A stretch of 64,000 nt of DNA from Rickettsia endosymbiont of Bradysia coprophila (lineage in GTDB: Bacteria > Pseudomonadota > Alphaproteobacteria > Rickettsiales > Rickettsiaceae): the NCBI GenBank assembly GCA_019468145.1, contig JAHXDM010000002.1, positions 666,757-730,756 of the forward strand, written 5' to 3'. The notes beneath the pieces were generated by a model. That model was not told the origin of the DNA. It did not search any database and saw only the letters and a list, made by a program, of their open reading frames with translations. The position numbers and the translations under genes are program-made. The stretch's first letter is position 1; each line of letters begins with the position of its first letter. This document shows, piece by piece, positions 19,762-28,663 of this stretch.

Positions 19762-22074
19762 GTGAAAAAAAACGTGAAGTCAACTATCAAACTAGCTATT
19801 TTTACCACAACTATTTTATATAGTTTCTCTTCCCTATCAACTGAATATATAAAAAAAATAACTATTCAAGGGAATCATCGGATAGAGAATTCTACTATCG
19901 CAAATTATTTAAAACTTCACGTAGGGGAAGAATATAGCATAGCAAAAGAAGATGCCGCTGTTAAAAGCCTATATGCAACTTCGTTGTTTGAAAATATTAA
20001 TATAAAATTTGCTAGTGATGGTAATTTGCTGGTAAAAGTAACAGAAACTCCTTTTATTACCAAAGTAATACTTAGAGGTAATTCTAAAATTAAGAATAAT
20101 CAATTATCTAAAGAATTATTGACCATCGCCGGTGATTCCGTAAACCCGGCTACAATTCAGTTAGATGTTGAAAAAATTAAAGAAATTTATAAACGTTCTG
20201 GGCGTTTTTCTACAATTGTCACCTCGAAAATAGAGACGCTAGAAAATAGTAGAGTAAAAGTAATCTTTGAGATTACGGAAGGACCCAAAACTACTGTTAA
20301 GCAGCTCTATTTTAACGGGAATAGTAATTATAAAGATAGCGAGTTACAGTCAATTATTATGACCAAGCGTGCCAGATGGTTTAGTTTTTTTGAGACTAAT
20401 GATACCTATGACCCAGACCGTTTGGAATATGATAAAGAATTACTAAAAGAATTTTATCAATCAGTAGGGTTCGCAGATTTCCGGGTGATTTCGGCTATAG
20501 CAGAGATCAACCCTACTAAAGAATATTTCACTATTACTTATTCACTGGAAGAGGGACAACAATATAAAGTTGGTAAAATTGCGATTGACAGTAAATTACC
20601 AGATGTTGATTCAGCTATATTGCAGAAATATATTACAGTTAAACAAGGAAGTACTTTTAACATTAAAGCTTTAAAGAAAATATCGGAGAATATATCGGCG
20701 TATTTTTTAACCTCCGGTTATCCCGGGATTAATGTCTATCCGGATATAGCTACCCGGAATCCGGATCATACTATTGATATTAACTTTATCATAGAAAAAG
20801 CAGAAAAAGCTTTTATTAACCAAATCAATATTACTAATAACTTAAAAACCGAAGATAAAGTTATTAGGCGAGAATTCAAAATTGCGGAAGGAGATATATT
20901 TAACCGTACTTATATTGAAAATGGTGATAAAAACTTACGTAATTTAGATTATTTTGAAAAAGTTGCTATTGTCATTACTCCGACGCTTAAGAAAGATAGG
21001 TATGATATTAATATTGATGTTGAAGAAAAATCTACTTCCTCAATCAATTTTGATATTGGCTATAACACTGCAGGAGGAATGTTTGGCAGTTTATCATTCT
21101 TAGAACGTAACCTAGTTGGCACCGGCAAAATTCTCAATGCGGGAGTACAAATGGGCAAAAAAAGTATTAGTTACTACGGAGGGATCACCGATCCACATTT
21201 CCTTGATAAAGATCTCTCACTGGGCTTTAATCTATTTAAGAACCATGTGGGGCGCGGTACTTCTTTCCTATCGCAAGGAGATCAAAGCTATACTTTAAAA
21301 TCGATAGGGGGTAAAACTTCTCTGGGTTATGATATTGCAGAAAATTTAAGCCATGACATTGAATATACTCTTAAGAAAGATGAGTTAACCTCACCTACCG
21401 TATCAAGTTCTATATTTTTAAAGGAGCAAATGGGTAAATTTATTACTTCGGCCATTGGTCATACTATAACTTATGACCAACTAGATAGTAGAATTATACC
21501 CAAAAATGGTTACACTATTAGTGCTACTCAAGAATTTGCAGGAGTTGGAGGAAATAATAAATATTTAAAACATGAGTTAGAGGGAAAATATTTCAAATCA
21601 TTTGTTAACAATAAACTTACTTTAAAATTAACTGGCCAAGCTGGTAATATCAAGGGAATACAGGGTAAAAAGGTGAGAATTTCTGATCGCTTTAATTTAG
21701 GGGATTACTCTCTTAGAGGATTTTCTTCAGGAGGAATAGGTCCACGAGAGAAAAAAACTTCGGAAGGACTAGGAGGAGAGAATTATTATGCATTATCCAC
21801 CGAATTAAATTTCCCAACTGGTTTGCCAGAAGAATTTAATTTAACTGGAGCGGTGTTTATGGATATTGGGAGTGTTTGGGGGGTAGGGAAGAAGTCGAGA
21901 TCTTACACGCCAGATATGATTCATAATGATAAATCCCTGCGAGCTTCTGTGGGTGTAGGGTTCATATGGATTACTCGTTTTGCTCCTATAAGAATGGACT
22001 GGGGTTTTCCGATCAAGAAAAAATCTTATGATGACAAGCAAACTTTTCATATAAAATTTTCTACCCATTTTTAA
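19762..22074 (+). CDS. bamA: Outer-membrane assembly factor BamA
   Basis: Core of the BAM machine that inserts beta-barrel proteins into the outer membrane. 770 residues. The GTG start at 19762 has AGAAGG about 8 bases upstream. The signal peptide is about residues 1-27. Five POTRA domains follow (ITIQGNHRIENSTI, VILRGNSKIKN, LYFNGNSNYKDSEL, and so on) to about residue 420. The barrel begins NFDIGYNTAGGMFGSLSFLERNLVG and contains the conserved loop-6 motif SLRGF (about residue 650) and DYSLRGFSSGGIGPR. It ends in F, the usual C-terminal residue for BAM recognition. Confidence 0.97.
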   Translation: MKKNVKSTIKLAIFTTTILYSFSSLSTEYIKKITIQGNHRIENSTIANYLKLHVGEEYSIAKEDAAVKSLYATSLFENINIKFASDGNLLVKVTETPFITKVILRGNSKIKNNQLSKELLTIAGDSVNPATIQLDVEKIKEIYKRSGRFSTIVTSKIETLENSRVKVIFEITEGPKTTVKQLYFNGNSNYKDSELQSIIMTKRARWFSFFETNDTYDPDRLEYDKELLKEFYQSVGFADFRVISAIAEINPTKEYFTITYSLEEGQQYKVGKIAIDSKLPDVDSAILQKYITVKQGSTFNIKALKKISENISAYFLTSGYPGINVYPDIATRNPDHTIDINFIIEKAEKAFINQINITNNLKTEDKVIRREFKIAEGDIFNRTYIENGDKNLRNLDYFEKVAIVITPTLKKDRYDINIDVEEKSTSSINFDIGYNTAGGMFGSLSFLERNLVGTGKILNAGVQMGKKSISYYGGITDPHFLDKDLSLGFNLFKNHVGRGTSFLSQGDQSYTLKSIGGKTSLGYDIAENLSHDIEYTLKKDELTSPTVSSSIFLKEQMGKFITSAIGHTITYDQLDSRIIPKNGYTISATQEFAGVGGNNKYLKHELEGKYFKSFVNNKLTLKLTGQAGNIKGIQGKKVRISDRFNLGDYSLRGFSSGGIGPREKKTSEGLGGENYYALSTELNFPTGLPEEFNLTGAVFMDIGSVWGVGKKSRSYTPDMIHNDKSLRASVGVGFIWITRFAPIRMDWGFPIKKKSYDDKQTFHIKFSTHF

Positions 22075-22099
22075 CTTGAAAAACGAAGTCGGATAATGC

Positions 22100-22316
22100 T
22101 ATCATGGCCTTGCCGATAAATAGTTGATGACGGAGCAAAAATTGTGTGGAGGAAGTAAACATCATTAGCTAAGTGAGCGTTTGCTGGGAGCGGCAATCCA
22201 GGAAAAATTGGTTTTGTTTGCAGGTTTTTTCCTAGATTGCTTTGCCGGTGCTTTTCGCGCCTTCTTGCAATGACAATGCTCCGTCATCAACTTATTGATC
22301 GGCAAGGCCCTATCAT
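22100..22316. repeat. MITE-like palindromic element downstream of bamA
   Basis: About 217 bp with long imperfect inverted ends. The left part (about 22100-22137) contains GGCCTTGCCGAT and AGTTGATGACGGAGCA. The right part (about 22275-22316) contains TGCTCCGTCATCAACTT and ATCGGCAAGGCC. The middle holds two head-to-head copies of GGCAATCCAGGAAAAA-type sequence (about 22191-22250). No coding frame. End sequences recur at 32567-32600 and 26550-26593, so this is a dispersed family. Confidence 0.8.
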
Positions 22317-22348
22317 AAGTTCGGGTAATTAGTTTTATATGTTATAAC

Positions 22349-23071
22349 ATGAAATATCATAAATGGTTAATCCTACTCATAGGCTTCCTACATAAGTTAA
22401 AAAAACCGTTGGGATTTTTAGAAAAAAACTGGCCGACTCCCACGGAGTACTTAAGAGAACGCCAGAAGCCAAGGCAAGCTGGGATAACAAAATCCCCAAC
22501 TAGAGCGATTTACTTAAGGATTCTAATTTTGGTAATAGTAAATTGTTATACTCCGGCCTATGCTTTTAACCTACCGAGTAATGAGGTTAGGACTAACGCT
22601 AATTTTATAGGGCAGATTGCTGTAGTCGATATACCAGCTGTTTTAGAGTCATCTATTGCGATCCAAACTATCAGAAAATCCATAGATGATATTAGTAAGA
22701 AAATTCATCAAGATATCTTAAAGCAAGCAGATGAATTTAAAGAAACAGAAAGCAAAATATTGGAAAAACGCTATTCGATAAGTGAAACAGATTTTAATAA
22801 GGAAGTACAGGAGTTTAATAAGCATCTCAACATTGTCCAAAAGCAAATGAGAGAGAGAAAATTGCGGTTAGCCCACTCGCATAGTGAAGCAGTGGGAAAA
22901 GTGCAGCAGGCTGTGCTAGATATTATCAATCAATTAGCAGAAAAATATAATCTGGATATAGTGATTTCTAGTACCCAGGTTTTATTTGTTAAACATGCTT
23001 TTAATATTACTCTGGAAGTAGCAGAGGAACTAAATAAGAATTTAAAGCATGTGGAAATTATTTATGAATAA
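22349..23071 (+). CDS. OmpH/Skp-family periplasmic chaperone with N-terminal insert
   Basis: Skp-like chaperone that escorts outer-membrane proteins to BamA, fitting its place after bamA. The mature part (about residues 85-240) starts FIGQIAVVDIPAVLESS and contains long charged helices (KSIDDISKKIHQDILKQ...). A signal peptide can be recognised only in two parts. MKYHKWLILLIGF at the start and LRILILVIVNCYTPAYA (about residues 54-70) are separated by about 37 residues of basic, Pro-rich sequence that looks like a translated palindromic insertion (22397-22516). Whether export starts at the first or the second hydrophobic stretch is unclear. The alternative is that translation starts downstream, but no good ATG lies near the second stretch. 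Confidence 0.82.
   Translation: MKYHKWLILLIGFLHKLKKPLGFLEKNWPTPTEYLRERQKPRQAGITKSPTRAIYLRILILVIVNCYTPAYAFNLPSNEVRTNANFIGQIAVVDIPAVLESSIAIQTIRKSIDDISKKIHQDILKQADEFKETESKILEKRYSISETDFNKEVQEFNKHLNIVQKQMRERKLRLAHSHSEAVGKVQQAVLDIINQLAEKYNLDIVISSTQVLFVKHAFNITLEVAEELNKNLKHVEIIYE
22397..22516. repeat. Candidate palindromic element within the ompH signal-peptide region
   Basis: GTTGGGATTTTT at 22408-22419 is complementary to AAAATCCCCAAC at about 22490-22501. The outer flanks CCTACATAAGT and ACTTAAGG also pair partly. The stretch is read in frame without stops and splits the hydrophobic core of the OmpH signal peptide. It is a different family from RPE1. Exact borders are uncertain. Confidence 0.5.
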
Positions 23072-23076
23072 AGCTA

Positions 23077-23237
23077 ATAGACTTCCTTAGCATAATTCTA
23101 CTTCTGTTGGTAATTGGAGCAATGAGCCTCGACTCGAATCCTCACGTACTACTATTGCCGTACGCTGCCGGTCCGTGGTTCCGTGTTTCCTACAAAAAAT
23201 TCCCTAGCAAAAGCGAATTATGTTAAAGAAGTCTATT
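23077..23237. repeat. RPE1 copy between ompH and icd
   Basis: Starts AATAGACTTCC and ends GAAGTCTATT, with the internal RPE1 pattern (TTGGTAATTGG, GAATCCTCACGTACTACT, GTACGCTGCCGG, TCCCTAGCAAAAGCGAATT). About 160 bp, non-coding here, directly after the ompH stop. Its ends can fold into a long hairpin. Confidence 0.88.
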
Positions 23238-23290
23238 AGTGAAGGACTCATAATATGGTACAATAAATATAAATAAAACAAAAAGGGTTA

Positions 23291-24745
23291 ATGATGAGAG
23301 AAATTACTCCTATTACAGTTGCTTACGGCGATGGGATAGGTCCAGAAATAATGCAAGCAGTACTTCACATTTTAAAAGAAGCTAAAGCAAGAATAAGGAT
23401 AGAAGTAGTAGAGGTCGGGGAGAAACTTTATAAAAAAAATTATACATCAGGGATTGCAGAAGATACTTGGCAATCCTTAACGAGAACTAGAATACTTTTA
23501 AAAGCGCCTATTACCACCCCATTGGGTAGCGGTTATAAAAGCTTAAATGTCACTCTGCGAAAAGTTTTGTCTTTGTATGCCAATGTGCGCCCAAGTATTT
23601 CTTATGCGCCGTTTGTCCAAACACTTCATCCCAATCTAGATATAGCTATTATAAGGGAGAATGTGGAAGATTTATACGCTGGCATTGAATATCGGCAAAC
23701 CCATAATGTCTATGAATCTATAAAACTGATTAGCCGAGTTGGCAGTGAAAGGATCATTAGATATGCTTTTGAATATGCCATAAAAAATAACCGTAAGAAA
23801 GTCACGTGTTTTAGTAAAGATAACATTATGAAATTTTCGGATGGAATTTTTCATAAAGTTTTTGAAGAAGTGGCACGTGAATATCAGCAGATTCAAAGTG
23901 ATTACTATATCGTTGATATAGGCACCGCGCGGCTTTCCACCAAACCAGAATTATTCGATGTGGTGGTTACTTCAAACCTGTATGGCGATATTATATCGGA
24001 TATAACGGCTGAAATCTCTGGCTCAGTAGGTCTTGCTGGTTCAGCTAATATCGGACAAGATTATGCGTTATTTGAAGCTGTCCACGGCTCTGCTCCTTCA
24101 CTGGCTGATCAAAACACTGCTAACCCTTCTGGTTTACTGAATGCCGCAATTATGATGTTAATCCATATTGGCCAAAACGATATTGCGGGGTTAATAGAAA
24201 ATGCCTGGAAAAAAACAATTGAGGAAGGAATTCATACTTCTGATATTTACGATGAGAATCTCTCTAGTAAAAAAGTTGGTACTAAAGAATTTGCTGGGGA
24301 AGTTATAAAAAGGCTAGGTGCGCAACCTTCTCAGCTTAAAGCGGCTAACTATTCCACGGCTATTTCTGAAGAACGGACTGAGCGAATTTATACTATTAAT
24401 ACTACAGAAGTAAAAAGCTTAGTAGGAGCTGACATATTCATCCAAATGAATGTGCTTTCTGCTCATGATGTGGCTAGTAAAATTCAAAACATCGAGTTGG
24501 ACCTTGAGCTAACTACTATCTCCGCCATGGGTCTGAAATTATGGCCCAGAGATATAAGGTTCGAACTGATTTCGGATCATTGGTGTTGTCGTTTTATGGC
24601 AAAGAGTAAGGGAAGCGATGTCCTACATCTGACAGTAGCAAACGTCCTTAAGAAACTTAGTGAGCATAATATAGATTTTATTAAAGTTGAAAATCTCTTT
24701 GTATTCGATGGTAAACCAGGTTTTACTCTCGCACAAGGGGAATAG
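23291..24745 (+). CDS. icd: Isocitrate dehydrogenase, Thermus-type with C-terminal domain
   Basis: TCA-cycle enzyme converting isocitrate to 2-oxoglutarate. 484 residues. The catalytic domain shows VAYGDGIGPEIM, the substrate-binding RENVEDLYAGIEY, the metal-binding DVVVTSNLYGDIISD and the cofactor loop FEAVHGSAPSLADQNTANP. Unlike the ~416-residue E. coli enzyme, it has about 130 extra C-terminal residues (DHWCCRFMAKSKG...LFVFDGKPGFTLAQGE). These match the extension of Thermus-type enzymes, the form found in Rickettsiales. An AAAGGG ribosome site precedes ATG 23291. A second ATG follows immediately at 23294. Cofactor choice (NADP by family) is inferred. Confidence 0.95.
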   Translation: MMREITPITVAYGDGIGPEIMQAVLHILKEAKARIRIEVVEVGEKLYKKNYTSGIAEDTWQSLTRTRILLKAPITTPLGSGYKSLNVTLRKVLSLYANVRPSISYAPFVQTLHPNLDIAIIRENVEDLYAGIEYRQTHNVYESIKLISRVGSERIIRYAFEYAIKNNRKKVTCFSKDNIMKFSDGIFHKVFEEVAREYQQIQSDYYIVDIGTARLSTKPELFDVVVTSNLYGDIISDITAEISGSVGLAGSANIGQDYALFEAVHGSAPSLADQNTANPSGLLNAAIMMLIHIGQNDIAGLIENAWKKTIEEGIHTSDIYDENLSSKKVGTKEFAGEVIKRLGAQPSQLKAANYSTAISEERTERIYTINTTEVKSLVGADIFIQMNVLSAHDVASKIQNIELDLELTTISAMGLKLWPRDIRFELISDHWCCRFMAKSKGSDVLHLTVANVLKKLSEHNIDFIKVENLFVFDGKPGFTLAQGE

Positions 24746-25298
24746 TTGGAAAATTACTAACTAAATTAAGGAGGTAAGCGGTTTTCTATGAACTCTCCAA
24801 ACCTCTATGCAGTTGTATCCAAAAATCTGCAAGATACTAACATCAATTTATAATCATACTGCCCTATCTTTTTATGGAAGGAGCCTCCTTCTGGTCATGA
24901 GCTAAGTCGGCCACTTGCGGCCGTGTACGTAGTACGCAATTCAAAAAAACTATCTTGTTATAAACTTTAATATTTCCTGGATTTACCCCGTCTAACGCTA
25001 ACAATTGCTTTTTTCTTAAAAGCGTGTGGTACTATAACTCTCCTTATCTATATTGCATATTAAAAAATTTTTCCTTTGCGATCAGCATTACTATAAGCTA
25101 TTGCAGACATTATAGGTTAATTAATATTTAATATTTCCTGCTAAATTATTAAAATAATCATAGACTTTTAACCTTTTTTCCTATATTAAAACAAGAGCTT
25201 TATAAAAATTAAATTTTTAACATTTATTAAATAACGAGTAAAAAAACTATGCCACTAGAAAACGAAAAAATTGTCAGAATATAGTAACCCAGCCCGTT
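24746..25298. other. Intergenic region, no gene seen
   Basis: 553 bases with no convincing frame. It holds a small perfect hairpin GAAGGAGCCTCCTTC (about 24880-24894) and a GC-richer stretch with GGCCACTTGCGGCC and TACGTAGTACG (about 24913-24940), possibly debris of a dispersed palindromic repeat. The last ~200 bases are A/T-rich and presumably contain the promoter of the next gene. An 11-codon frame at 25249 precedes it but has no stated role. Confidence 0.5.
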
Positions 25299-26468
25299 AT
25301 GGAATATAGTAATGATGAGGTATATAAATGTCCGCTAAAGATAATAGATATGCATAATCTAGACAAGTTCAAGCCATTATTGTTGGCCGAAAATTGTCAA
25401 GAGAGAACATCCTCTAACAATACACCGTGTGAAAGTGTTGCAGTAGTTACAGAAAACTCAAATATACACTATAGAGCCTGGCCGTCAGAACAATATTCAG
25501 TGACACAGGTAAATCTACAAACTGGTAAAGTAATATCTAGAGATGGTATGCTAGAAAAGAATTGTGTTACCGATCTTACTAATATAGGATCATCCCTAGA
25601 CAGTCCAAATCCAGCAAAAGAAATACTAGAAAAATTAAAACCTCACAGTTGTACTACTACCGATCATGTCGAGCAATGGCATATAGTGAATCAGAATAAG
25701 AATGAAATTTCGGTTTGTAACGATATATCTGAGTCGGTAATGAACCAAGCATTAAAAAGCAAACAACTCGAATTATTGAAGGAGGATTGTCGTCCGATAG
25801 AAAGTACTAAGGATATGGATTTTAATCTACGTACAGGTGCGAATACAGTGGTTTTGGAAGGTCCAACCCAAGTAGTAATAACACATAGAGAGGAGGGTAT
25901 CTTAGAATATACCATTTCTCAGGATGGAATCCAGGCAGAGCCTATACTATTAGAAAATAGTGAGTGTTCTACACAAATAGAAACGTTTTACGATCGTGTC
26001 CGAAATCAGACGGTAGAGATGGTAAGTAATTCTTTCAATGAATCTTCTTCAAACCGATTGATTCAGAATATTGACTGGGGGGATTGCACTAATTCACTAA
26101 TACAACGCAATAGTTATAACCCTCCATTTAATGAGACGATACTATCTAATCATAGCACTCCATTTAATGAGACTATCACATCTAATTATAGCACTATACT
26201 TAATCATACTATTACATCTATAAACAATAATGTAGAAATAGAAAATCCTTACAATTTTAAGGATTTGGTGGTGTTGGGTATTATAGCTCTTTTATGTGTT
26301 GCGTTTGTTGGGGTACTTGTGTATCAATATTGCTCTACACCAAAAGTCTATACTAAAGTAGATACCTCAGGGATGGATACCAACCAGGTAACAATAGAGA
26401 TGCAGCCCCTCACGGCAAGTGGCCAAGATTCTGCCCATCATGATGACTTTAATAATGCACAATTGTGA
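25299..26468 (+). CDS. Single-pass membrane protein with N-x-S/T-rich stalk, unknown function
   Basis: 389 residues, no family recognised. A large N-terminal domain (about 1-240) without a signal peptide contains several cysteines. A stalk (about 240-315) is crowded with N-x-S/T triplets, including a 12-residue repeat (PFNETILSNHST, then PFNETITSNYST; DNA repeat at about 26123-26190). One membrane helix lies at about 323-345 (VVLGIIALLCVAFVGVLVYQY), followed by a 44-residue tail ending DDFNNAQL. The architecture parallels the protein at 54940-56784. The start at 25299 has no clear ribosome site and is uncertain. It could be a bacterial surface protein or a protein destined for host membranes. 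Transcription likely ends at the hairpin after 26482. Confidence 0.75.
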   Translation: MEYSNDEVYKCPLKIIDMHNLDKFKPLLLAENCQERTSSNNTPCESVAVVTENSNIHYRAWPSEQYSVTQVNLQTGKVISRDGMLEKNCVTDLTNIGSSLDSPNPAKEILEKLKPHSCTTTDHVEQWHIVNQNKNEISVCNDISESVMNQALKSKQLELLKEDCRPIESTKDMDFNLRTGANTVVLEGPTQVVITHREEGILEYTISQDGIQAEPILLENSECSTQIETFYDRVRNQTVEMVSNSFNESSSNRLIQNIDWGDCTNSLIQRNSYNPPFNETILSNHSTPFNETITSNYSTILNHTITSINNNVEIENPYNFKDLVVLGIIALLCVAFVGVLVYQYCSTPKVYTKVDTSGMDTNQVTIEMQPLTASGQDSAHHDDFNNAQL

Positions 26469-26481
26469 TTATAGTATCCTA

Positions 26482-26531
26482 CCTTAGTTTATTACCCTGA
26501 ATAAACAAGGTCTTATTTACAAATTTTTTTA
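26482..26531 (+). terminator. Rho-independent terminator after the membrane protein gene
   Basis: A stem of about 11 bp (CCTTAGTTTATT at 26482-26493 with AATAAACAAGG at about 26500-26510) follows the stop at 26468, with a run of seven T at about 26524-26530. Confidence 0.6.
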
Positions 26532-26549
26532 AGAAAGAACCATCTCTTA

Positions 26550-26593
26550 CGTCATCAACTATGATTTCAATTTTAAAATCATAGTTGATGACG
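26550..26593. repeat. Compact palindrome with CGTCATCAACTAT ends
   Basis: An almost perfect 44-bp palindrome (stem of 17-18 bp). Its arms CGTCATCAACTATGATTT match the ends of the MITE-like elements at 22100-22316 and 32567-32600. Probably a minimal, loop-deleted copy of that family. The rest of 26532-26996 is A/T-rich. It holds a second hairpin at 26698-26741 (GTTATTATAAGGTC with its complement) and no gene. Confidence 0.7.
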
Positions 26594-26697
26594 GTAGTGA
26601 TGCACCTTTTAAAAATGTGGGGGACTATCCATTGTGATAAGTAAAAATCTTTCTTCACAAGATAAAGAATAATATTACATAATAGTTAAAATAAACA

Positions 26698-26741
26698 AGT
26701 TATTATAAGGTCCTACCTCCAGAGGTCTTATAACAACTTAG
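26698..26741. terminator. Hairpin upstream of sco1
   Basis: AAGTTATTATAAGGTC pairs with GAGGTCTTATAACAACTT around a short loop. No long T run follows on either strand, so it may be a palindromic repeat or regulatory hairpin rather than a terminator. Confidence 0.35.
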
Positions 26742-26996
26742 TTTATTATTGGATCGCCCGAATTCTGGTAATACTAAAAACAATCACTTTCTTGACAAAG
26801 GGAATCTGTCTTATCTTTCTCTCAATAATCTTCCCGATCCTAAAAATGCCCCGCAAAATTTTTGCTAAACTCTCTTTCTTTTAATAGATTCTGCCACAAC
26901 TATTTACTAATCGTATAAAAAGAAGTATAAAGAGATGAAAATAAAAAAATCAATGTATGGTTCGTATAAGGTTGTAATTTAAATATAAGGAAAATA

Positions 26997-27617
26997 ATGA
27001 AAGAAGGAACAAATTCCAATATGGTGATCAAGGTTATTATTACCCTAGGGCTCTTAATAACCATAACATCCCTATATCTATTATTCAGTATTGATATACC
27101 GCCAAAACCTTTAGCAGGTGAGGGGGATACCCATAAGAATGAAGTGCAGATTGGCGGGGATTTTGAGTTAATTGATCAAGATGGTAAGGTTTTTAACAGT
27201 AATAAATTGAAAGGCAAGTTAAGCCTCATTTATTTTGGTTTTACTTCTTGCCCTGACATTTGCTCTACTACTTTACAAAAAATACTCGAAGTATTTAATA
27301 CTTTACAAAAATATCAAATTAATATTGAGTTTGTGTTTATTACTATAGATCCCGCACGTGATAGCTCAGCAATCCTGAAAGAATATTTAGGGCATTTTAG
27401 TCCTAAATTTATTGGATTAACAGGAACTGAAAAGCAGATCAAGGTAGTAGCGGATGAATTTAAAGTATATTATGTGAAAGTAAAAGGAGAGGGAGAAGAT
27501 TATATGTTAGATCATTCCTCTTTTCTTTATTTGATGGATCAAGAAGGAAAATATTTAAAACATTTTTATCTGGACTCTCCTTCTCAGGAAATTATAGAAT
27601 ATGTAAGATTATTATAA
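26997..27617 (+). CDS. Sco1/SenC copper chaperone for cytochrome oxidase assembly
   Basis: Thioredoxin-fold protein delivering copper to the CuA site of cytochrome c oxidase at the periplasmic face. 206 residues. One N-terminal membrane anchor (about residues 9-28: [21 protein letters not shown]) is followed by the copper-binding CxxxC (C85 and C89 in SCPDICS) and the third ligand H173 in LDHSSFLY. An AAGGAAA ribosome site lies just before the ATG. Together with the following ccmD-ccmE it forms a respiratory-chain maturation cluster. Confidence 0.93.
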   Translation: MKEGTNSNMVIKVIITLGLLITITSLYLLFSIDIPPKPLAGEGDTHKNEVQIGGDFELIDQDGKVFNSNKLKGKLSLIYFGFTSCPDICSTTLQKILEVFNTLQKYQINIEFVFITIDPARDSSAILKEYLGHFSPKFIGLTGTEKQIKVVADEFKVYYVKVKGEGEDYMLDHSSFLYLMDQEGKYLKHFYLDSPSQEIIEYVRLL

Positions 27618-27636
27618 GTAAACGGCAACTTACGTC

Positions 27637-27681
27637 TATACTCCTCTGATATGAATTTGCATGCGTTTTAAGAGGAGTATA
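27637..27681. repeat. Short palindromic element of the type found inside pgi
   Basis: 45 bp: TATACTCCTCTGATATGAAT ... AGAGGAGTATA with 11-bp complementary ends. The left half is the same sequence as in the element inside pgi at 58461-58484. The central loop is shorter here. It may also act as a terminator for sco1. Confidence 0.75.
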
Positions 27682-27711
27682 ACTATAAACAATTAAAATT
27701 AATGACAAAAA

Positions 27712-27840
27712 ATGTATATATTAATTTCTTATTTATTTGCTTTTTGTCTTCTTATCCTGCTCTTGAGAAAAAGTTTAGTGGATTATAATAAAAGCCGATT
27801 TATTGATACAAATATTAATGCAAAACAGAGTAAAAAATAG
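27712..27840 (+). CDS. ccmD: CcmD-like small membrane protein
   Basis: 42-residue protein: a hydrophobic helix ([16 protein letters not shown]) followed by a basic, polar tail ([12 protein letters not shown]). This is the size and layout of CcmD, the small heme-exporter subunit that releases heme-loaded CcmE from the CcmABC complex. It starts at ATG 27712 and overlaps the ccmE start. The sequence is too short for firm identification. The call rests on layout and position directly before ccmE. Confidence 0.65.
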   Translation: MYILISYLFAFCLLILLLRKSLVDYNKSRFIDTNINAKQSKK

Positions 27841-28210
27841 ATTAAAGTCAATATTTTCTTGTTTACTAGCTATTAGTCTAGGAACATATTTGATATTATA
27901 TAGTCTTGAAGATAGTATAACATTTTTTTATCCTCCTTCCAAAATTAATGAAACCAAATTGGGCCAGGAATTTAGGGTAGGGGGGGTAGTAAAGCTTAGG
28001 TCAATCGAAAAACAAGCCGCTGATAAAATAACTTTTATTATTACCGATAATATTAAAGATTTAACAGTATCTTACCAAGGAGTGTTACCTGCTTTATTTC
28101 GTGAAAATCAAGGAATAGTGGCAGTAGGTAAACTCGCAGGCAATATTTTTATTGCTAAAGAATTACTAACTAAACATGATGAAAACTACTCTCCCGATAT
28201 TTATCAGTAG
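27818..28210 (+). CDS. ccmE: Cytochrome c maturation heme chaperone CcmE
   Basis: Periplasmic, membrane-anchored OB-fold protein that holds heme covalently before transfer to apocytochrome c. 130 residues from ATG 27818; a TTG at 27803 is in frame but unneeded. The N-terminal anchor is [20 protein letters not shown]. The core contains FRVGGVVK and [23 protein letters not shown]. The heme-binding histidine lies in TKHDENYSP near the C-terminus, with the tyrosine ligand three residues on. It overlaps ccmD by 23 bases. Confidence 0.94.
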   Translation: MQNRVKNRLKSIFSCLLAISLGTYLILYSLEDSITFFYPPSKINETKLGQEFRVGGVVKLRSIEKQAADKITFIITDNIKDLTVSYQGVLPALFRENQGIVAVGKLAGNIFIAKELLTKHDENYSPDIYQ

Positions 28211-28663
28211 TTTCATAATCCCCGCATTTTAAAGATTCTTGAGTCATCTTCTACTTTTATCTTACCAATTTAAGCACTTTTACCCTATATTTTTCTCGTG
28301 CGTGAAGGTCGAGCTCACACCATCAAAATTTTTAAACTATTTCCTTATTCGATATATTATTTCAACTATTTTCAATAATATGATCCTTCACATATTTCTT
28401 CTCTCCTCACATTCTAAAATCCTCATTCTAAATATTTTCAACAGATAGTGTGACTTATATACAATCTCTAGCCCTTTTTATTACAGATTTAATAAAAATT
28501 ATTAGGGTTTTGCTAGTAATTTTTCAAAAAAAATCCTTTAATTAATGCTAATTGTTGATTCTTAGTAATGGAGTTGAAGAATCTAGAGAAATCTCAAATC
28601 AAGCGGTTCACCGTTTTAAAAATAGTTAACTAATAATAAACAATAAATATTAAAGAGGGTATT
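28211..28663. other. A/T-rich intergenic region, no gene seen
   Basis: 453 bases. A 69-codon frame (28239-28448) has no ribosome site and no protein-like composition, so I do not call it. 28621-28659 contains AGTTAACTAATAATAAAC and an AAAGAGGG ribosome site serving the next gene. GCGGTTCACCGTTTT (about 28600) is a weak hairpin. Confidence 0.5.

Noticed and set aside
28239-28448. 69-codon frame after ccmE
   Set aside because: No ribosome site, biased A/T-rich composition, no recognisable features.
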